Shown: piece by piece, positions 39,240 through 49,879 of the stretch
How the letters are laid out: every line of letters starts with the position of its first letter
Numbering within the stretch: position 1 is the stretch's first letter
Origin: Xenorhabdus mauleonii
GTDB lineage: Bacteria; Pseudomonadota; Gammaproteobacteria; Enterobacterales; Enterobacteriaceae
Direction: 5' to 3'
DNA length: 64,000 bases
NCBI RefSeq assembly: GCF_900113945.1
Contig: NZ_FORG01000004.1
Location: 248,001-312,000 of the forward strand
Program-made: the position numbers and the translations under genes
The notes under the pieces: model-generated
Seen by the model: the letters and a program-made list of their open reading frames with translations, nothing else
Told to the model about the DNA's origin: nothing
Databases searched by the model: none

Positions 39240-40157
39240 TTATTCTTTAATCTGATTTTGTAAGGTCATGACCCAATCCGTGAATGATTTACCCAATTCC
39301 TTATGTCTCATGCCATATTCAACAAATGCCTGCATATAACCTAATTTATTGCCACAATCGTGGCTACGTCCACGCAGGTGATAAGCTTCAACCGATTCTT
39401 TTTCCATCAGCATGGCAATGGCATCAGTTAATTGTATTTCATCACCAGCTCCTGGAGCGGTTTTCGCCAATAATGGCCATATTTTTTCAGATAATACATA
39501 TCGGCCAACAATAGAAAGATTTGACGGTGCTTCTTCTGGTTTCGGTTTTTCAACAACACGAGCAATAGGTTTGCTATCACCTGGTTGTAGGCTTTCACCT
39601 AAACAATCAACAATACCGTAATCCGAAACGCTTTCTACAGGTACAGGCTCCACCAGAATCTGGCTGATACCACACTCATTAAAACGCAATAACATTTCGC
39701 TCAAATTATATTTTGACAGGTCAGTGCTGTATTCATCCAAAATGACATCAGGCAAAATAACCGCAAATGGCTCATCACCAATCAATGGCTTGGCACACAA
39801 GACCGCATGCCCCAATCCTTTTGCAATCCCCTGCCGAGTTTGCATGATCGTCACATGATTCGGACAAATTGATTGTATTTCATCCAGCAACTGACGCTTA
39901 ACCCTTTTTTCCAGGATTGCTTCCAACTCAAAGCTGGTATCAAAATGGTTTTCTATCGAATTCTTGGATGAATGTGTAACCAGAATAATTTCGTTAATGC
40001 CCGCTTTGATACATTCATTCACAACAAATTGAATCAGTGGCTTATCCACGAGGGGAAGCATTTCTTTTGGTATTGCTTTAGTTGCAGGTAACATCCGAGT
40101 TCCCAAACCAGCAACGGGTATAACAGCTTTTTTTACTTTTTTGTTTACTGCTGACAT
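39240..40157 (-). CDS. galU: UTP-glucose-1-phosphate uridylyltransferase
   Basis: GalU (305 residues) makes UDP-glucose from UTP and glucose-1-phosphate. The nucleotide-binding motif [20 protein letters not shown] is near the N-terminus. It heads the three-gene operon with ugd and the epimerase, all on the minus strand with short spacers. Confidence 0.96.
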   Translation of the reverse strand: MSAVNKKVKKAVIPVAGLGTRMLPATKAIPKEMLPLVDKPLIQFVVNECIKAGINEIILVTHSSKNSIENHFDTSFELEAILEKRVKRQLLDEIQSICPNHVTIMQTRQGIAKGLGHAVLCAKPLIGDEPFAVILPDVILDEYSTDLSKYNLSEMLLRFNECGISQILVEPVPVESVSDYGIVDCLGESLQPGDSKPIARVVEKPKPEEAPSNLSIVGRYVLSEKIWPLLAKTAPGAGDEIQLTDAIAMLMEKESVEAYHLRGRSHDCGNKLGYMQAFVEYGMRHKELGKSFTDWVMTLQNQIKE

Positions 40158-40398
40158 TACATCGTCTCCTGCTGCTATTGCTATGTTGTCACTGAAAAAG
40201 CGTTACCACGGCAAAACATCAGTGCAGCTTAAACAATAGCATTAACTCTTTAAAAAATTGTATGTGTGAAAAAAATCGCATCCGTAAAAATAACGCGCAC
40301 GAGTATACCAGCTAATTCAACCAGATATACAGTGCACAGGTTTATATTCTCATTTCCGTAATTCTATATTTGGTACCACCCCAAAATGATACAGACTT

Positions 40399-40463
40399 GT
40401 TATATAAGCTCCGCCATTCAAGTTGCAGCTTTGTTAGTCGCACCTTGAAGCCCATTGAGTATA
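40399..40463. repeat. Short palindromic repeat at the end of rssB
   Basis: TATAAGCTCC at 40399 leads into CATTCAAGTTGCAGCTTTG, which matches the reverse complement of the right end of the 51843-51982 element. The other side, ACCTTGAAGCCCATTGAGTATAG, matches the opposite end. The middle is missing, as in the copy after trpA. Confidence 0.6.
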
Positions 40464-40466
40464 GAA

Positions 40467-41492
40467 TCACTGATAAGATGTGGGGGAAAACATCAATTTT
40501 ATTTGATTCCTGTTATTCCATACACTGCATTGCCAAAAAGAACTGCGTTCATTGTTATGGCTTGCACGAATAACCTCCAATCTGCGAAAAGGAGCCCCTT
40601 TGTCTAACTGCTTCTGGTAATCACCCGATTTAATATGTGCATTTAATCCAGCAGACGACAATAAAATGGTCTTGTCCTGTGTATCATAATAACCCACCAG
40701 GAGCGAAAAAGGCTCTTCAGCTTTAGCATCATTCAATATCTGGTTCAGCCAATTCATAATATTCTGCATATCAAGCAGACCATTTTTTTTATGAAGTTTT
40801 TTATTTTTCAATAAATTATTGAAAGCAACTCTCAATAACAGTGCAGAAACCGCGTTTCTATCTTTTGCATCGCTGATATCAAGGCAATAAAACATAACTT
40901 CCTTTTCAGAAAGCGCTGCAATATCGAAAATCAATCCCATTTTATCTACTGCATTTAACAGACGATAATTTACTCTACAGTTAGCAATAATCTGGGAAAC
41001 AGGCGGCTGGCACTGTTTTAATACGCGCCATACGGTTGTCGTGTTTTGTTTTAATCTGGCTAACTCTTGAGATAATCTGCTTCGGTCGGTAGCTTCGGAA
41101 GAAAACAATTTGGGATATAAACAATCCAATGCGATTCTCTTTATCTCATTGAAATTAGCTAGCGGCTTTAACACGATATCTTTCGCGCCAAGACGCAACG
41201 CATTATCTATTTCCATCATTTTTTTTGTTGCAGAAACAATAATGATAGGGATCGCCATCCCTCTTGTCGTCATATGGCGGATAAATTCCAGACCATTCAT
41301 GGTAGGCATATCCAAGTTATAAAAGATCAGATCAGGTTTTATTTCACTCTCTATCTTCTGTAGGGCGACCTGTCCATTTGATGCACACATAGTTATTGCT
41401 CCCAGAGAATCCAGATAATCCACTAATGAAGTGCAAAAAAATGGCTCATCTTCTACAACTAATATCCTCTTTCCTCTCAGTACCTTTTCCAT
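40467..41492 (-). CDS. rssB: RpoS-degradation adaptor RssB with altered phosphoacceptor
   Basis: RssB (341 residues) delivers sigma S to ClpXP in E. coli. An N-terminal receiver domain (about 1-125) joins a degenerate PP2C-like C-terminal domain (CRVNYRLLNAVDKMGLIFDIA and LLVGYY match E. coli). The acidic pocket (VEDE), the conserved Ser/Thr (IVSAT) and Lys (LKPL) remain. The phosphoacceptor position, Asp58 in E. coli, is Asn59 here (LIFYNLDMP), with an aspartate two residues later. I checked the codon (AAC, 41316-41318). The upstream gene rssA, present in E. coli, is absent. The start is ATG 41492. Confidence 0.93.
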   Translation of the reverse strand: MEKVLRGKRILVVEDEPFFCTSLVDYLDSLGAITMCASNGQVALQKIESEIKPDLIFYNLDMPTMNGLEFIRHMTTRGMAIPIIIVSATKKMMEIDNALRLGAKDIVLKPLANFNEIKRIALDCLYPKLFSSEATDRSRLSQELARLKQNTTTVWRVLKQCQPPVSQIIANCRVNYRLLNAVDKMGLIFDIAALSEKEVMFYCLDISDAKDRNAVSALLLRVAFNNLLKNKKLHKKNGLLDMQNIMNWLNQILNDAKAEEPFSLLVGYYDTQDKTILLSSAGLNAHIKSGDYQKQLDKGAPFRRLEVIRASHNNERSSFWQCSVWNNRNQIKLMFSPTSYQ

Positions 41493-41645
41493 AACGGCAG
41501 CCCCTTACCCAGCGTTGCGACCATTGCCTATATTCGAGTATCATCACGCGATGATATCCCAATAGACCCGTACTATTTATACTCTTACATATCTTTTCAA
41601 TGTCGTTCATATTAACAGCAACTACCTTAAACAATTGGAGTTATT

Positions 41646-42107
41646 TTGACAAAAACGTGTCCCTGCGGCAGTAATTCGCCTTTTGCTCATTGCTGTAGCC
41701 CCTATATCGAAAAGCGCTATCCTGCTCCAGATGCCGAAACTCTGATGCGTTCCAGATATAGTGCGTATGTCACACAGAATGCGGATTACCTTATCGCGAC
41801 CTGGCATCCTGATTGTCAGGCTGAAAATTGGCGTACGGAAATAGAACAAAGTTTTGCGGGTGTACAATGGCTGGGATTAAATGTTCTGAAAACCAGTCAG
41901 GGTAATCATAATAGCGAAGCCTATGTTGAATTTTCAGCTTGCTTTATTGAACAGGGAAAGCAAGATAGGCAATTGATTCACGAGCGCTCACGTTTTTTGC
42001 GTATTGACCAAAACTGGTTTTATATAGATGGTATTCACCCTCAGACAGGTCGTAATGACCCTTGTCCATGTGGTTCAGGCAAAAAATACAAGAAGTGCTG
42101 TGGTTAA
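41646..42107 (+). CDS. ychJ: UPF0225 protein YchJ with two SEC-C motifs
   Basis: YchJ (153 residues) has Cys-rich SEC-C zinc motifs at both ends ([13 protein letters not shown] and [13 protein letters not shown]) around a small alpha/beta domain. Its function is unknown. The start codon is TTG at 41646, with GGAG five bases upstream; the product MTKTCPCGS then aligns with the E. coli start MSQLCPCGS, and no ATG is available nearby. It is divergent from rssB. Confidence 0.92.
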   Translation: MTKTCPCGSNSPFAHCCSPYIEKRYPAPDAETLMRSRYSAYVTQNADYLIATWHPDCQAENWRTEIEQSFAGVQWLGLNVLKTSQGNHNSEAYVEFSACFIEQGKQDRQLIHERSRFLRIDQNWFYIDGIHPQTGRNDPCPCGSGKKYKKCCG

Positions 42108-42173
42108 ATCAGTCTCTAAATATTAAACATAATAATTCACACACAGTGAAGAAATTTAAGGATCTCGCAATCC

Positions 42174-43022
42174 ATGCAAAACACAAACATACAAAAAAAA
42201 ATCTTGCGCACAATCTGCCCTGATGCCAAAGGGCTAATCGCAAAGATCACAAACATTTGTTACAAACATCAATTGAATATCGTTCAAAACAATGAATTTG
42301 TTGATCATCGTACTGGCCGTTTTTTTATGCGCACAGAATTGGAAGGCATTTTCAATGATGAAACGCTTTTAGCCGATTTGGATGATGCTTTACCGGCAGG
42401 CTCTAACCGAGAATTAAATACTGCGGGTCGTCGTCGCATTGTTATCATGGTAACAAAAGAAGCACATTGTATTGGCGATATCTTGGTAAAAAGCGCTTAT
42501 GGCGGGCTGGATGTCGAAATTGCCGCTGTTGTTGGCAATCATACAACATTACAGCATTTGGTTGAGCAATTTGGTATTCCATTCCATCATGTCAGCCATG
42601 AAGGCTTAACCCGTGAGCAGCACGATGATGCATTGATGGCCCAGATTGATCAGTATCAACCCGATTACGTTGTACTTGCTAAATATATGCGTGTTTTGAC
42701 GCCTGCATTTGTTCAACATTATCCGAATCAGATAATCAATATCCATCACTCATTCTTGCCAGCATTTATCGGCGCCCGTCCTTACCATCAAGCTTATGAA
42801 CGTGGTGTAAAGATTATTGGAGCCACTGCTCATTATGTAAATGACAATTTGGATGAAGGCCCGATTATTACTCAGGATGTAATAAATGTGGATCATACTT
42901 ATACTGCTGAAGAAATGATGCGGGCAGGACAGGATGTTGAAAAAAATGTTCTGAGCCAAGCGTTGCATTGGGTCTTCTCTCAACGAGTATTTGTATATGG
43001 CAACCGCACTGTTATTCTTTGA
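42174..43022 (+). CDS. purU: Formyltetrahydrofolate deformylase
   Basis: PurU (282 residues) releases formate and tetrahydrofolate from 10-formyl-THF, supplying formate for PurT and balancing one-carbon pools. An N-terminal ACT domain (about residues 8-90) is followed by the formyltransferase fold with IINIHHSFLPAFIGARPY and NDNLDEGPII. It matches E. coli PurU closely, and it adjoins ychJ and tRNA-Tyr as in E. coli. Confidence 0.97.
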   Translation: MQNTNIQKKILRTICPDAKGLIAKITNICYKHQLNIVQNNEFVDHRTGRFFMRTELEGIFNDETLLADLDDALPAGSNRELNTAGRRRIVIMVTKEAHCIGDILVKSAYGGLDVEIAAVVGNHTTLQHLVEQFGIPFHHVSHEGLTREQHDDALMAQIDQYQPDYVVLAKYMRVLTPAFVQHYPNQIINIHHSFLPAFIGARPYHQAYERGVKIIGATAHYVNDNLDEGPIITQDVINVDHTYTAEEMMRAGQDVEKNVLSQALHWVFSQRVFVYGNRTVIL

Positions 43023-43114
43023 TAAAGAGTGGTATTCCTCGCCTCTTTATTGGCTGCAACTTGATCATTGGGATTAAAAAAACGCCAAGCGATACTTTAT
43101 TTTCAATTATCTAC

Positions 43115-43142
43115 TTTACAGCGGCGGCTTATTTGGTATTAT
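43115..43142 (+). promoter_or_regulatory. tRNA-Tyr promoter
   Basis: TTTACA (43115-43120) and TATTAT (43137-43142) are 16 nt apart. A GC-rich discriminator (GCCGTCCGC) follows, which is the hallmark of stringently controlled stable-RNA promoters. The region is very similar to the E. coli tyrT promoter. Confidence 0.85.
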
Positions 43143-43181
43143 GCCGTCCGCTGCTAACGACAGCGAACAATTTAAATATCT

Positions 43182-43266
<85 letters not shown>

Positions 43267-43779
43267 TCAAAGACTTGTCTCTTAATCAATTTACCCCTCC
43301 CCTCAGTCAATATCTCTGTTCTTGCTGTTTCTGTTATTTTCTATTTCCACTATTGTTTATCCCGACTACTGTTCATTCTCATTATTATTCATTTCATTCA
43401 TTGGTAATGGTTTTGTTCTTTCACTTCTCCATAAAACATATCAAAATACTTTCCTTTTGAGGAAAAACAAGAATTTTGGAGTACTGGTTGAATTTAACAC
43501 AAAATATAACAATGTAGAGAGATGGGAATTAAGAACAGAAAAATAACGAAACGAATTGCGGATATTATTTCAGCTAAGGGTGAGGAACAAAATGATGAGT
43601 CATCTTTCCCCACCACTATCAAAAATCCATTTCAAGCTTTCTATGCATTACAGAAATAGCAAACAATTTATTGGTTACATAGATTGTCTAATCAGTCACC
43701 ACATTAGGAAATAATGCATTTACAATAACCAATAGCGGAGCTGAGGGATCTGGCAGTTCGCTCCGCTAGATGCAAGCAG
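43267..43779. other. Intergenic stretch between tRNA-Tyr and the LysR gene
   Basis: This 513-nt stretch has no supported gene. It begins with a T/C-rich tract and holds the tRNA-tail repeat at 43608. Plus-strand frames here have low-complexity Phe/Ser/Leu composition and no ribosome binding site. Confidence 0.5.
43608..43623 (+). repeat. Partial repeat of the tRNA-Tyr 3' end
   Basis: CCCCACCACTATCAAA matches 43256-43271 (the last bases of the tRNA plus five bases beyond) at 15 of 16 positions, about 350 bp downstream. It may be a remnant attachment site or an rttR-like tRNA-tail repeat as known after E. coli tyrT. Confidence 0.5.
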
Positions 43780-44643
43780 TTACTCCATATCGCTAACTGA
43801 GTCGATAAAACGATTTAACACGCTTGAATGAGATTTTGATTTATAGACATAACACTGATTAATGGCATCAGGTCGTGGAATTGGCATGAAGCCTAAGCTT
43901 TCTCCCTCTTCCAAAGCACCGGAGTGAGAATCTGTAATGAAAATATAATCATCTGACTGAATAAAATTAAGACAGCATTCCATATTATCCATCTGTCTAA
44001 TATTAATTTTCTCTCCGTTCTTTACCATTTCCTCTTCTAAGTTCTTTATCAAATTACTTTTATAGAGTACTGGGTCACATAACCATGTTCTCTTTTTCAG
44101 CAATTGAGTGAAATCTCCATTCACCTCATCCAATAATTCTTTACGGCAGCAGATCCCCAAATTTGGTCCATCAATTTTCCGTACAAGACTGAATCGATCA
44201 CTAAGTATTTTTTCTGAACTTAAAATTATCGTATTGCCCTCATAATCAACTATTTCATCAATGTTATCATAACTGAAGCGTAATATATTTACTTGAGCAT
44301 TATTTCTGTCTGCTGCTTTATAAAGAGAGATCAGATGCTTTTTCTTACCCCAATCATGGTATATATTTACAACATTACAAATACTCCCGCTAATGTGTTT
44401 CTTTGTAATTTCCTTCTCTTTCAAATAGAGTTCTTTCAGGTCATTATATAACTCCACTCCGTCTTTAGTCAGAATCATCCCAAACTTCTCCCTTTTAAAT
44501 AAGCGCTTTCCTAACGTCGCTTCGAAGTCTTTAATTGATTTAGCGACTGGGGGAGTCGTACGGTTCATCACTCTTGCCGCTTTGCTTAAAGAACCCATTT
44601 CCACCACCGCCATGAATGCTTCTAATTTACGAGAAAAAAACAT
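43780..44643 (-). CDS. LysR-type transcriptional regulator
   Basis: This 287-residue protein has an N-terminal winged helix-turn-helix (about residues 1-65, AFMAVVEMGSLSKAARVMN then LGKRLFKREK) and a LysR effector domain. The effector half is divergent and Lys/Asp-rich, and I cannot name an orthologue. No divergent target lies directly beside it: xthA is 650 nt away on the plus strand. It sits at the junction where E. coli-like order breaks after tRNA-Tyr, which suggests acquisition. The effector and target are unknown. Confidence 0.85.
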   Translation of the reverse strand: MFFSRKLEAFMAVVEMGSLSKAARVMNRTTPPVAKSIKDFEATLGKRLFKREKFGMILTKDGVELYNDLKELYLKEKEITKKHISGSICNVVNIYHDWGKKKHLISLYKAADRNNAQVNILRFSYDNIDEIVDYEGNTIILSSEKILSDRFSLVRKIDGPNLGICCRKELLDEVNGDFTQLLKKRTWLCDPVLYKSNLIKNLEEEMVKNGEKINIRQMDNMECCLNFIQSDDYIFITDSHSGALEEGESLGFMPIPRPDAINQCYVYKSKSHSSVLNRFIDSVSDME

Positions 44644-45295
44644 AATTCACCGTTCCTATGTAACTTGTGGCTAAAATAATTTCCTTGAAATGGCCTTCTC
44701 ATCAGGTAACCGCTAAATCAAGCTTGATATTATGAAGGTATAATTTTGTACAATAAAAATAGATCTTTTTCAAATGACATTTATATAAAATGCCAGTCCC
44801 TGATGCAATAATGCGGTTTAGATGGACTAAATAAGTCCATCTATATCATGATGAATATTCCATCGTGATTGTAAGTCATTAGTAAATATAACCAAGACCT
44901 ACAAGTTCAATTTTCTATCAGAGATTGATTAACTCTTCTACTTTTTCATTAATTAATTTTTGTAACGCATGACATAAAATAAATTCAAAGGATAAAAAAC
45001 CTATCATGCAATTATAATATCGCGTGTTTAATATAACAGATTATAACTAGTGGATTATTATATATCCATTAATTTACTACTTATTATTTTTGTGATTTTT
45101 ATTATCTTAAAAACGATTCAACACTTAAAATTTTGGATAACTAAGATATTATAGTTAATACAGTATGACAGATACGAGTAAAATAGCCATATATCAAGTT
45201 TATAGGGAAAAATTTATTAATTAATATATAGTTACATCTTTATTTATATCTGTTAACATTAAAAAATAGCATATTCTTAAGGTGATTATAACGAC
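44644..45295. other. AT-rich region between the LysR gene and xthA
   Basis: This 652-nt region has no supported gene. A perfect 10-bp hairpin (TAGATGGACT / AGTCCATCTA, 5-nt loop) at 44819-44843 is not followed by a T-run, so it may be an operator or RNA structure. The rest is very AT-rich and probably holds the divergent promoters. Confidence 0.5.
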
Positions 45296-46102
45296 ATGAA
45301 ATTTGTATCATTTAATATTAATGGGTTACGAGCACGTCCCCATCAACTCGCCGCCATCGTCGAACAACACCAACCCGAAGTTATCGGATTACAGGAAATC
45401 AAAGTTCATGATGAGATGTTTCCATTAGAAGAGGTAGGTAAATTAGGCTATCACGTTTTCTATCATGGTCAAAAATCACACTATGGCGTTGCCCTGCTTA
45501 CCCGTCAAAAACCGGTAAATGTTCGTAAAGGTTTTCCTACCGATGATGATGATGCCCAACGTCGCATTATTATGGCTGATATTGATACACCTCTCGGCTT
45601 ATTAACTATCATCAATGGTTATTTTCCCCAAGGTGAAAGCCGCGAGCATCCGATCAAATTTCCGGCAAAAGAGAAGTTCTATCAAGATCTACAATCGTAT
45701 CTGGAAAATAATCACTCTCAAGAATCACACGTTCTCATTATGGGAGATATGAACATCAGCCCAACCGACTTAGACATAGGGATCGGGGAAAATAATCAGA
45801 AACGCTGGCTAAAAACAGGAAAGTGTTCTTTCTTGCCTGAAGAAAGAGAATGGATGGAACGCCTGAAAAATTGGGGATTGGTTGATACTTTCCGCTCACA
45901 GCACCCTGAAATCAATGACCAATATTCTTGGTTTGATTATCGTTCAAAAGGGTTCGATGATAACCGTGGATTACGCATCGATTTGTTGCTTGCCAGCCGT
46001 TCATTGGCTGAAAAATGCGTTGCTTCTGGTATTGATTATGATATCCGTGGCATGGAAAAACCGTCTGATCATGCCCCTGTTTGGACAGAATTTGCCATAT
46101 AA
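45296..46102 (+). CDS. xthA: Exonuclease III (AP endonuclease)
   Basis: XthA (268 residues) removes 3' blocks and cuts abasic sites in base-excision repair. Family motifs are visible: [26 protein letters not shown], the [13 protein letters not shown] metal and catalytic segment and the C-terminal SDHAPVW. AAGGTGAT precedes the ATG. It is convergent with topB across a shared hairpin. Confidence 0.97.
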   Translation: MKFVSFNINGLRARPHQLAAIVEQHQPEVIGLQEIKVHDEMFPLEEVGKLGYHVFYHGQKSHYGVALLTRQKPVNVRKGFPTDDDDAQRRIIMADIDTPLGLLTIINGYFPQGESREHPIKFPAKEKFYQDLQSYLENNHSQESHVLIMGDMNISPTDLDIGIGENNQKRWLKTGKCSFLPEEREWMERLKNWGLVDTFRSQHPEINDQYSWFDYRSKGFDDNRGLRIDLLLASRSLAEKCVASGIDYDIRGMEKPSDHAPVWTEFAI

Positions 46103-46114
46103 CCATCAATTGGG

Positions 46115-46143
46115 ACACAGCACCATGATTGATGGTGCTGTGT
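46115..46143. terminator. Terminator between xthA and topB
   Basis: A perfect 12-bp stem ACACAGCACCAT / ATGGTGCTGTGT encloses a 5-nt loop. The T-run follows after a short gap (TATCGTTTTT) on the plus strand. Confidence 0.75.
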
Positions 46144-46151
46144 TATCGTTT

Positions 46152-48083
46152 TTATGCCTCTTTAATCTTAGCCTTGCTTTTACTCGGCTTTGGCTGTTTT
46201 CCTTTTTTCCCTTTCGCAGGAGCAGGAGGCAAATCCCTGAACGCTTTCAAATTACGATGCTGCTTTGCCTGCCAGATTAATTGTTGCAATGTTTCTTGGA
46301 GAGGCAGCATAAAATCCTGATAGCGAAATTGCTTTTCGCTGATTTGCGTTAATCGAGATTCCCAATGCGCGGTCATATCAGGTAATACTGCCATATCGGG
46401 CAATACATGGATTAAAGCTCGTCCGGCAGGTGTGGCATGTATATAACGCCCTTTTTTGTACAAAAATTCGCGTTTGAACAATAACTCAATAATGCCCGCC
46501 CGCGTTGCTTCTGTTCCCAAGCCATCGGTTGCCCGCAAGACTTTTTTAAGGGCTTTATCTTGCACAAAACGGGCTATCCCCGTCATTGCAGATAATAATG
46601 TCGCATCAGTGAAATGTCTTGGTGGCTGTGTTTGCCTTTCCACTATTTCACCTTTTTCACACCAAAGTTCATCTCCCTTGGAAACCACAGGCAATGGCAT
46701 TCCTTCATTCTCTTCATCCCGCTCTTTGTTGCCGAGCAAGGTTCTCCAACCTGCCTCCGCCAGAAAGCGTGCCTTCGCGATAAATTTTCCACCAGCAATA
46801 TCAAGTTCAATCGTGCATTTACGGAAGACCGCATCTGGAAAAAATTGCATCAGATATTGTCTGGCAATCAGGCTATAAACATGGCTTTCATTCTCTGTCA
46901 GTCTGACTTGACTGCTGCGTGCGGTAGGGACAATCGCATGGTGCGCATCAACTTTCTTATCATCCCAACTTCTATTTTTCCTCTCCATATCCAGAACATC
47001 TTGTGGAAGAAAATGAGAGGCATGAACTGAAATGGCATTCAAAACAGCATGACGTCCTGCAAAGTGCTCTTCTGGCAGATAACGGCAATCAGAACGCGGG
47101 TAAGTGATTAATTTATGGGTTTCATAAAGCCGTTGGCAAACATCAAGTACTTCCTGAGCACTTAACCCATGACGCTTGGCAGCTTCGATCTGCAAGGAAG
47201 AAAGAGAAAACGGCAAAGGTGCAGTTTCAGATTCCCGCTTGTCCTGATATGCAGTGACGTTGGCAGGCTGTTCCGTAATGCGCGCGACAACATGTTCAGC
47301 CAAATTTCGATGGATAACCCGCCCTTCTTCATCCTGAAAATCAATGCAAGATTCACTTGGCTGCCATACTGCCGTAAACCGTTCTTCATTTGGCGTAACA
47401 ATATGCGCTTTGACTTCAAAGAAATCTTTCGGCACAAAATTTTCTATCTCTTCATCACGACGAACGACCAACCCCAAAACAGGAGTTTGAACTCGCCCAA
47501 CGGATAAGACACCCTGATAACCCGCATTTTTCCCCAACAACGTATAAGCACGGGTCATATTGATGCCATAGAGCCAATCCGCCCTGGCTCTGGCAAGAGC
47601 GGAAACACACAAAGGGATAAATTCCCGGTTACTCCTCAATCGCTCTACCGCTTTGATTACCGCCTGTGGATTCAGGTCATTAATGAGACAACGCTGAACG
47701 TTTTGCTTTTTTCCGGCATCCAGATCCAAAAAGTCCAACACCTCATCCACTAACAATTGCCCTTCGCGATCAGGGTCACCTGCATGGACAATTTCATTTG
47801 CCCTTTCCAACAAGGATTTAATAGTATTTAACTGCTTCGCCACGGCTTCCCGTGGTTTTAACTGCCATTTTTCAGGGATAATCGGCAAATCCGCCAATAC
47901 CCAGCGAGCATAACGACTGTCATAAGCATCTGGTTCAGCTTGCTCCAAAAGATGGCCGACACACCAAGTAACAAACTGATTATTTCCGCATTCAATAAAC
48001 CCATCCCCACGCCGATGAGGTTTTGGTAAAACATCTGCAATAGCTCTCGCGAGGCTGGGTTTTTCTGCAATAAAAAGACGCAT
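46152..48083 (-). CDS. topB: DNA topoisomerase III
   Basis: TopB (643 residues) is a type IA topoisomerase that decatenates DNA. The TOPRIM domain starts [19 protein letters not shown] with the DPDREGQL acidic motif, and the catalytic Tyr lies in the TYPRSD region. The C-terminus is a short Lys-rich tail without zinc fingers, as in E. coli TopB. It follows selD by 5 nt, so ydjA-selD-topB form an operon. Confidence 0.97.
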   Translation of the reverse strand: MRLFIAEKPSLARAIADVLPKPHRRGDGFIECGNNQFVTWCVGHLLEQAEPDAYDSRYARWVLADLPIIPEKWQLKPREAVAKQLNTIKSLLERANEIVHAGDPDREGQLLVDEVLDFLDLDAGKKQNVQRCLINDLNPQAVIKAVERLRSNREFIPLCVSALARARADWLYGINMTRAYTLLGKNAGYQGVLSVGRVQTPVLGLVVRRDEEIENFVPKDFFEVKAHIVTPNEERFTAVWQPSESCIDFQDEEGRVIHRNLAEHVVARITEQPANVTAYQDKRESETAPLPFSLSSLQIEAAKRHGLSAQEVLDVCQRLYETHKLITYPRSDCRYLPEEHFAGRHAVLNAISVHASHFLPQDVLDMERKNRSWDDKKVDAHHAIVPTARSSQVRLTENESHVYSLIARQYLMQFFPDAVFRKCTIELDIAGGKFIAKARFLAEAGWRTLLGNKERDEENEGMPLPVVSKGDELWCEKGEIVERQTQPPRHFTDATLLSAMTGIARFVQDKALKKVLRATDGLGTEATRAGIIELLFKREFLYKKGRYIHATPAGRALIHVLPDMAVLPDMTAHWESRLTQISEKQFRYQDFMLPLQETLQQLIWQAKQHRNLKAFRDLPPAPAKGKKGKQPKPSKSKAKIKEA

Positions 48084-48088
48084 GGAAT

Positions 48089-49135
48089 TTATTCAATAAC
48101 TTCTATTAATGCCCTGTCTGAGCGTGGTTCAGTCAGCTCACCAATAGCAATCAGATCAATGTCGTGGCTCCGTGCAATGGCTTTCGCCTTTTCCACGTCT
48201 TCTGGCAAAATAGCCAGTAATAAACCACCCGAAGTTTGAGGGTCACACAGGAGCTGACGTTGGCTATCTGTCATTTCTCCAATTAAATGCCCATAACTGT
48301 CAAAGTTGCGCCCAGTACCACCGGGTACGCAACCTTTTTCAATATAATAGTCAACATCTGGCAATCTTGGCACCTGTGAAAATTTGACAGTGGCCTGAAC
48401 CCCTGAACCTTCACAGATTTCACTCAAATGCCCCAACAGGCCAAAACCTGTTACATCCGTCATTGCCGTAACACCTTGAATGGCCGCGAAATCCGCCCCT
48501 GCTTTATTCAGCCGGCACATTGTTTCTTTCGCAACGCCCTGATGTTCAGGGTGAAGCAGGCCTTTCTTTTCAGCTGTGGTCAATACGCCAACCCCTAAAG
48601 GTTTTGTCAGGTACAAGAAACTTCCTGCCTTTGCCTGATTATTGCGCTTCACATGCTCAATATTGATTATTCCGGTCACGGCCAAACCAAAAATAGGTTC
48701 AGGTGCATCAATCGAATGCCCACCAGCAAGGGAAATACCTGCTTCCTGACAAATCGCCCGGCCTCCTTCAATGACTTTTTGTGCAATTTCCGGGGATAGA
48801 TTGGCAATTGGCCACCCTAAAATGGCAATTGCCATGATGGGTTTCCCGCCCATGGCGTAAATATCACTGATGGCATTAGTGGCTGCAATACGGCCAAAAT
48901 CAAACGGATCATCGACGATCGGCATAAAGAAATCCGTAGTGCTAATGATGCCGGTACCATTACCAATATCATAAACAGCAGCATCATCACGGGTTTCATT
49001 GCCGACCAGTAAATTAGGATCGAGAAATTTTACCTGTTCACTGTGCAGGATCGTTCCCAAGACTTTAGGGGAAATTTTGCAGCCACATCCGGCACCATGG
49101 CTATATTGAGTCAGACGGATTTCAGTTGGCATCAT
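48089..49135 (-). CDS. selD: Selenide, water dikinase
   Basis: SelD (348 residues) makes selenophosphate for selenocysteine and selenouridine. The essential Cys17 and Lys20 are in GAGCGCK, at the E. coli numbering when translation starts at 49135. The Cys form, not selenocysteine, is used. Selenoprotein synthesis in this organism is implied. It lies 24 nt after ydjA. Confidence 0.97.
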   Translation of the reverse strand: MMPTEIRLTQYSHGAGCGCKISPKVLGTILHSEQVKFLDPNLLVGNETRDDAAVYDIGNGTGIISTTDFFMPIVDDPFDFGRIAATNAISDIYAMGGKPIMAIAILGWPIANLSPEIAQKVIEGGRAICQEAGISLAGGHSIDAPEPIFGLAVTGIINIEHVKRNNQAKAGSFLYLTKPLGVGVLTTAEKKGLLHPEHQGVAKETMCRLNKAGADFAAIQGVTAMTDVTGFGLLGHLSEICEGSGVQATVKFSQVPRLPDVDYYIEKGCVPGGTGRNFDSYGHLIGEMTDSQRQLLCDPQTSGGLLLAILPEDVEKAKAIARSHDIDLIAIGELTEPRSDRALIEVIE

Positions 49136-49159
49136 ACTGTCCAGTTTAAAGTGGCCCGG

Positions 49160-49711
49160 TTAGAAGTAGCTGACAAAGTTTGTCAAATCGGGGGTTGATA
49201 CTTTTGTTGGCGCTTTCAACTCTGGAGTGCCTAAATAGAGGAACCCGACAATTTTGTCATTTTCTTCACATCCCAGACCTGAACGCACAATCGGATCGTC
49301 TGTCCATGAACCAGAACGCCATATTCCACCAAATCCTTGGGCAACAGCCGCCATCTGCATGGCCTGAACGGCGCACCCTGCTGCAACAACCTGTTCCCAT
49401 GCCGGGACTTTCGGGTGCTCAACCACTTTGGCAATCACGGTGATAATCATGGGAGCGCGATAAGGCGCATTTTTTGCCTTTTCCGCTACTTCGCTGCCCA
49501 AATTCCCTTCAATGGCTGATTTTTCAAGAAGCTGGCTAAATTTATCAATGCCTTCTCCCTGCATCACAACAAAATGCCAAGGACGCAATGCCCCATGATC
49601 AGGCGCCCTCATTCCTGCTGCTAAAATATGTTGTAGTTCGTTTCCTGCAGGGGCTGGTGTAACTAAACGTGAAACTGAACGACGATTTAACAAAAGTTCC
49701 AAAGCATTCAT
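49160..49711 (-). CDS. ydjA: Nitroreductase-family protein YdjA
   Basis: YdjA (183 residues) is a minimal FMN-dependent nitroreductase with unknown physiological substrate. ATG 49711 has AGGAG upstream and gives [16 protein letters not shown], which matches E. coli. [13 protein letters not shown] and GFGGIWRSG are family motifs. It is the first gene of the ydjA-selD-topB operon and is divergent from sppA. Confidence 0.94.
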   Translation of the reverse strand: MNALELLLNRRSVSRLVTPAPAGNELQHILAAGMRAPDHGALRPWHFVVMQGEGIDKFSQLLEKSAIEGNLGSEVAEKAKNAPYRAPMIITVIAKVVEHPKVPAWEQVVAAGCAVQAMQMAAVAQGFGGIWRSGSWTDDPIVRSGLGCEENDKIVGFLYLGTPELKAPTKVSTPDLTNFVSYF

Positions 49712-49879
49712 GCTGTTCTCCTGAATAAGATAATCTGCCACGGCACCACATTCTCTGTTTATTCGTTAATGAATGAAAGCATAGAAACGATTTTTTCTGT
49801 CTATTTGCATGATTTCCAGCTGACATTTACAAACGAGCTGATTAGGATACCTCAACTTGACCCCATAACCGGAGACGAT

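Noticed and set aside
40370-40573. 67-codon plus-strand frame over the rssB end
   Set aside because: It is antisense to rssB and spans a palindromic repeat.
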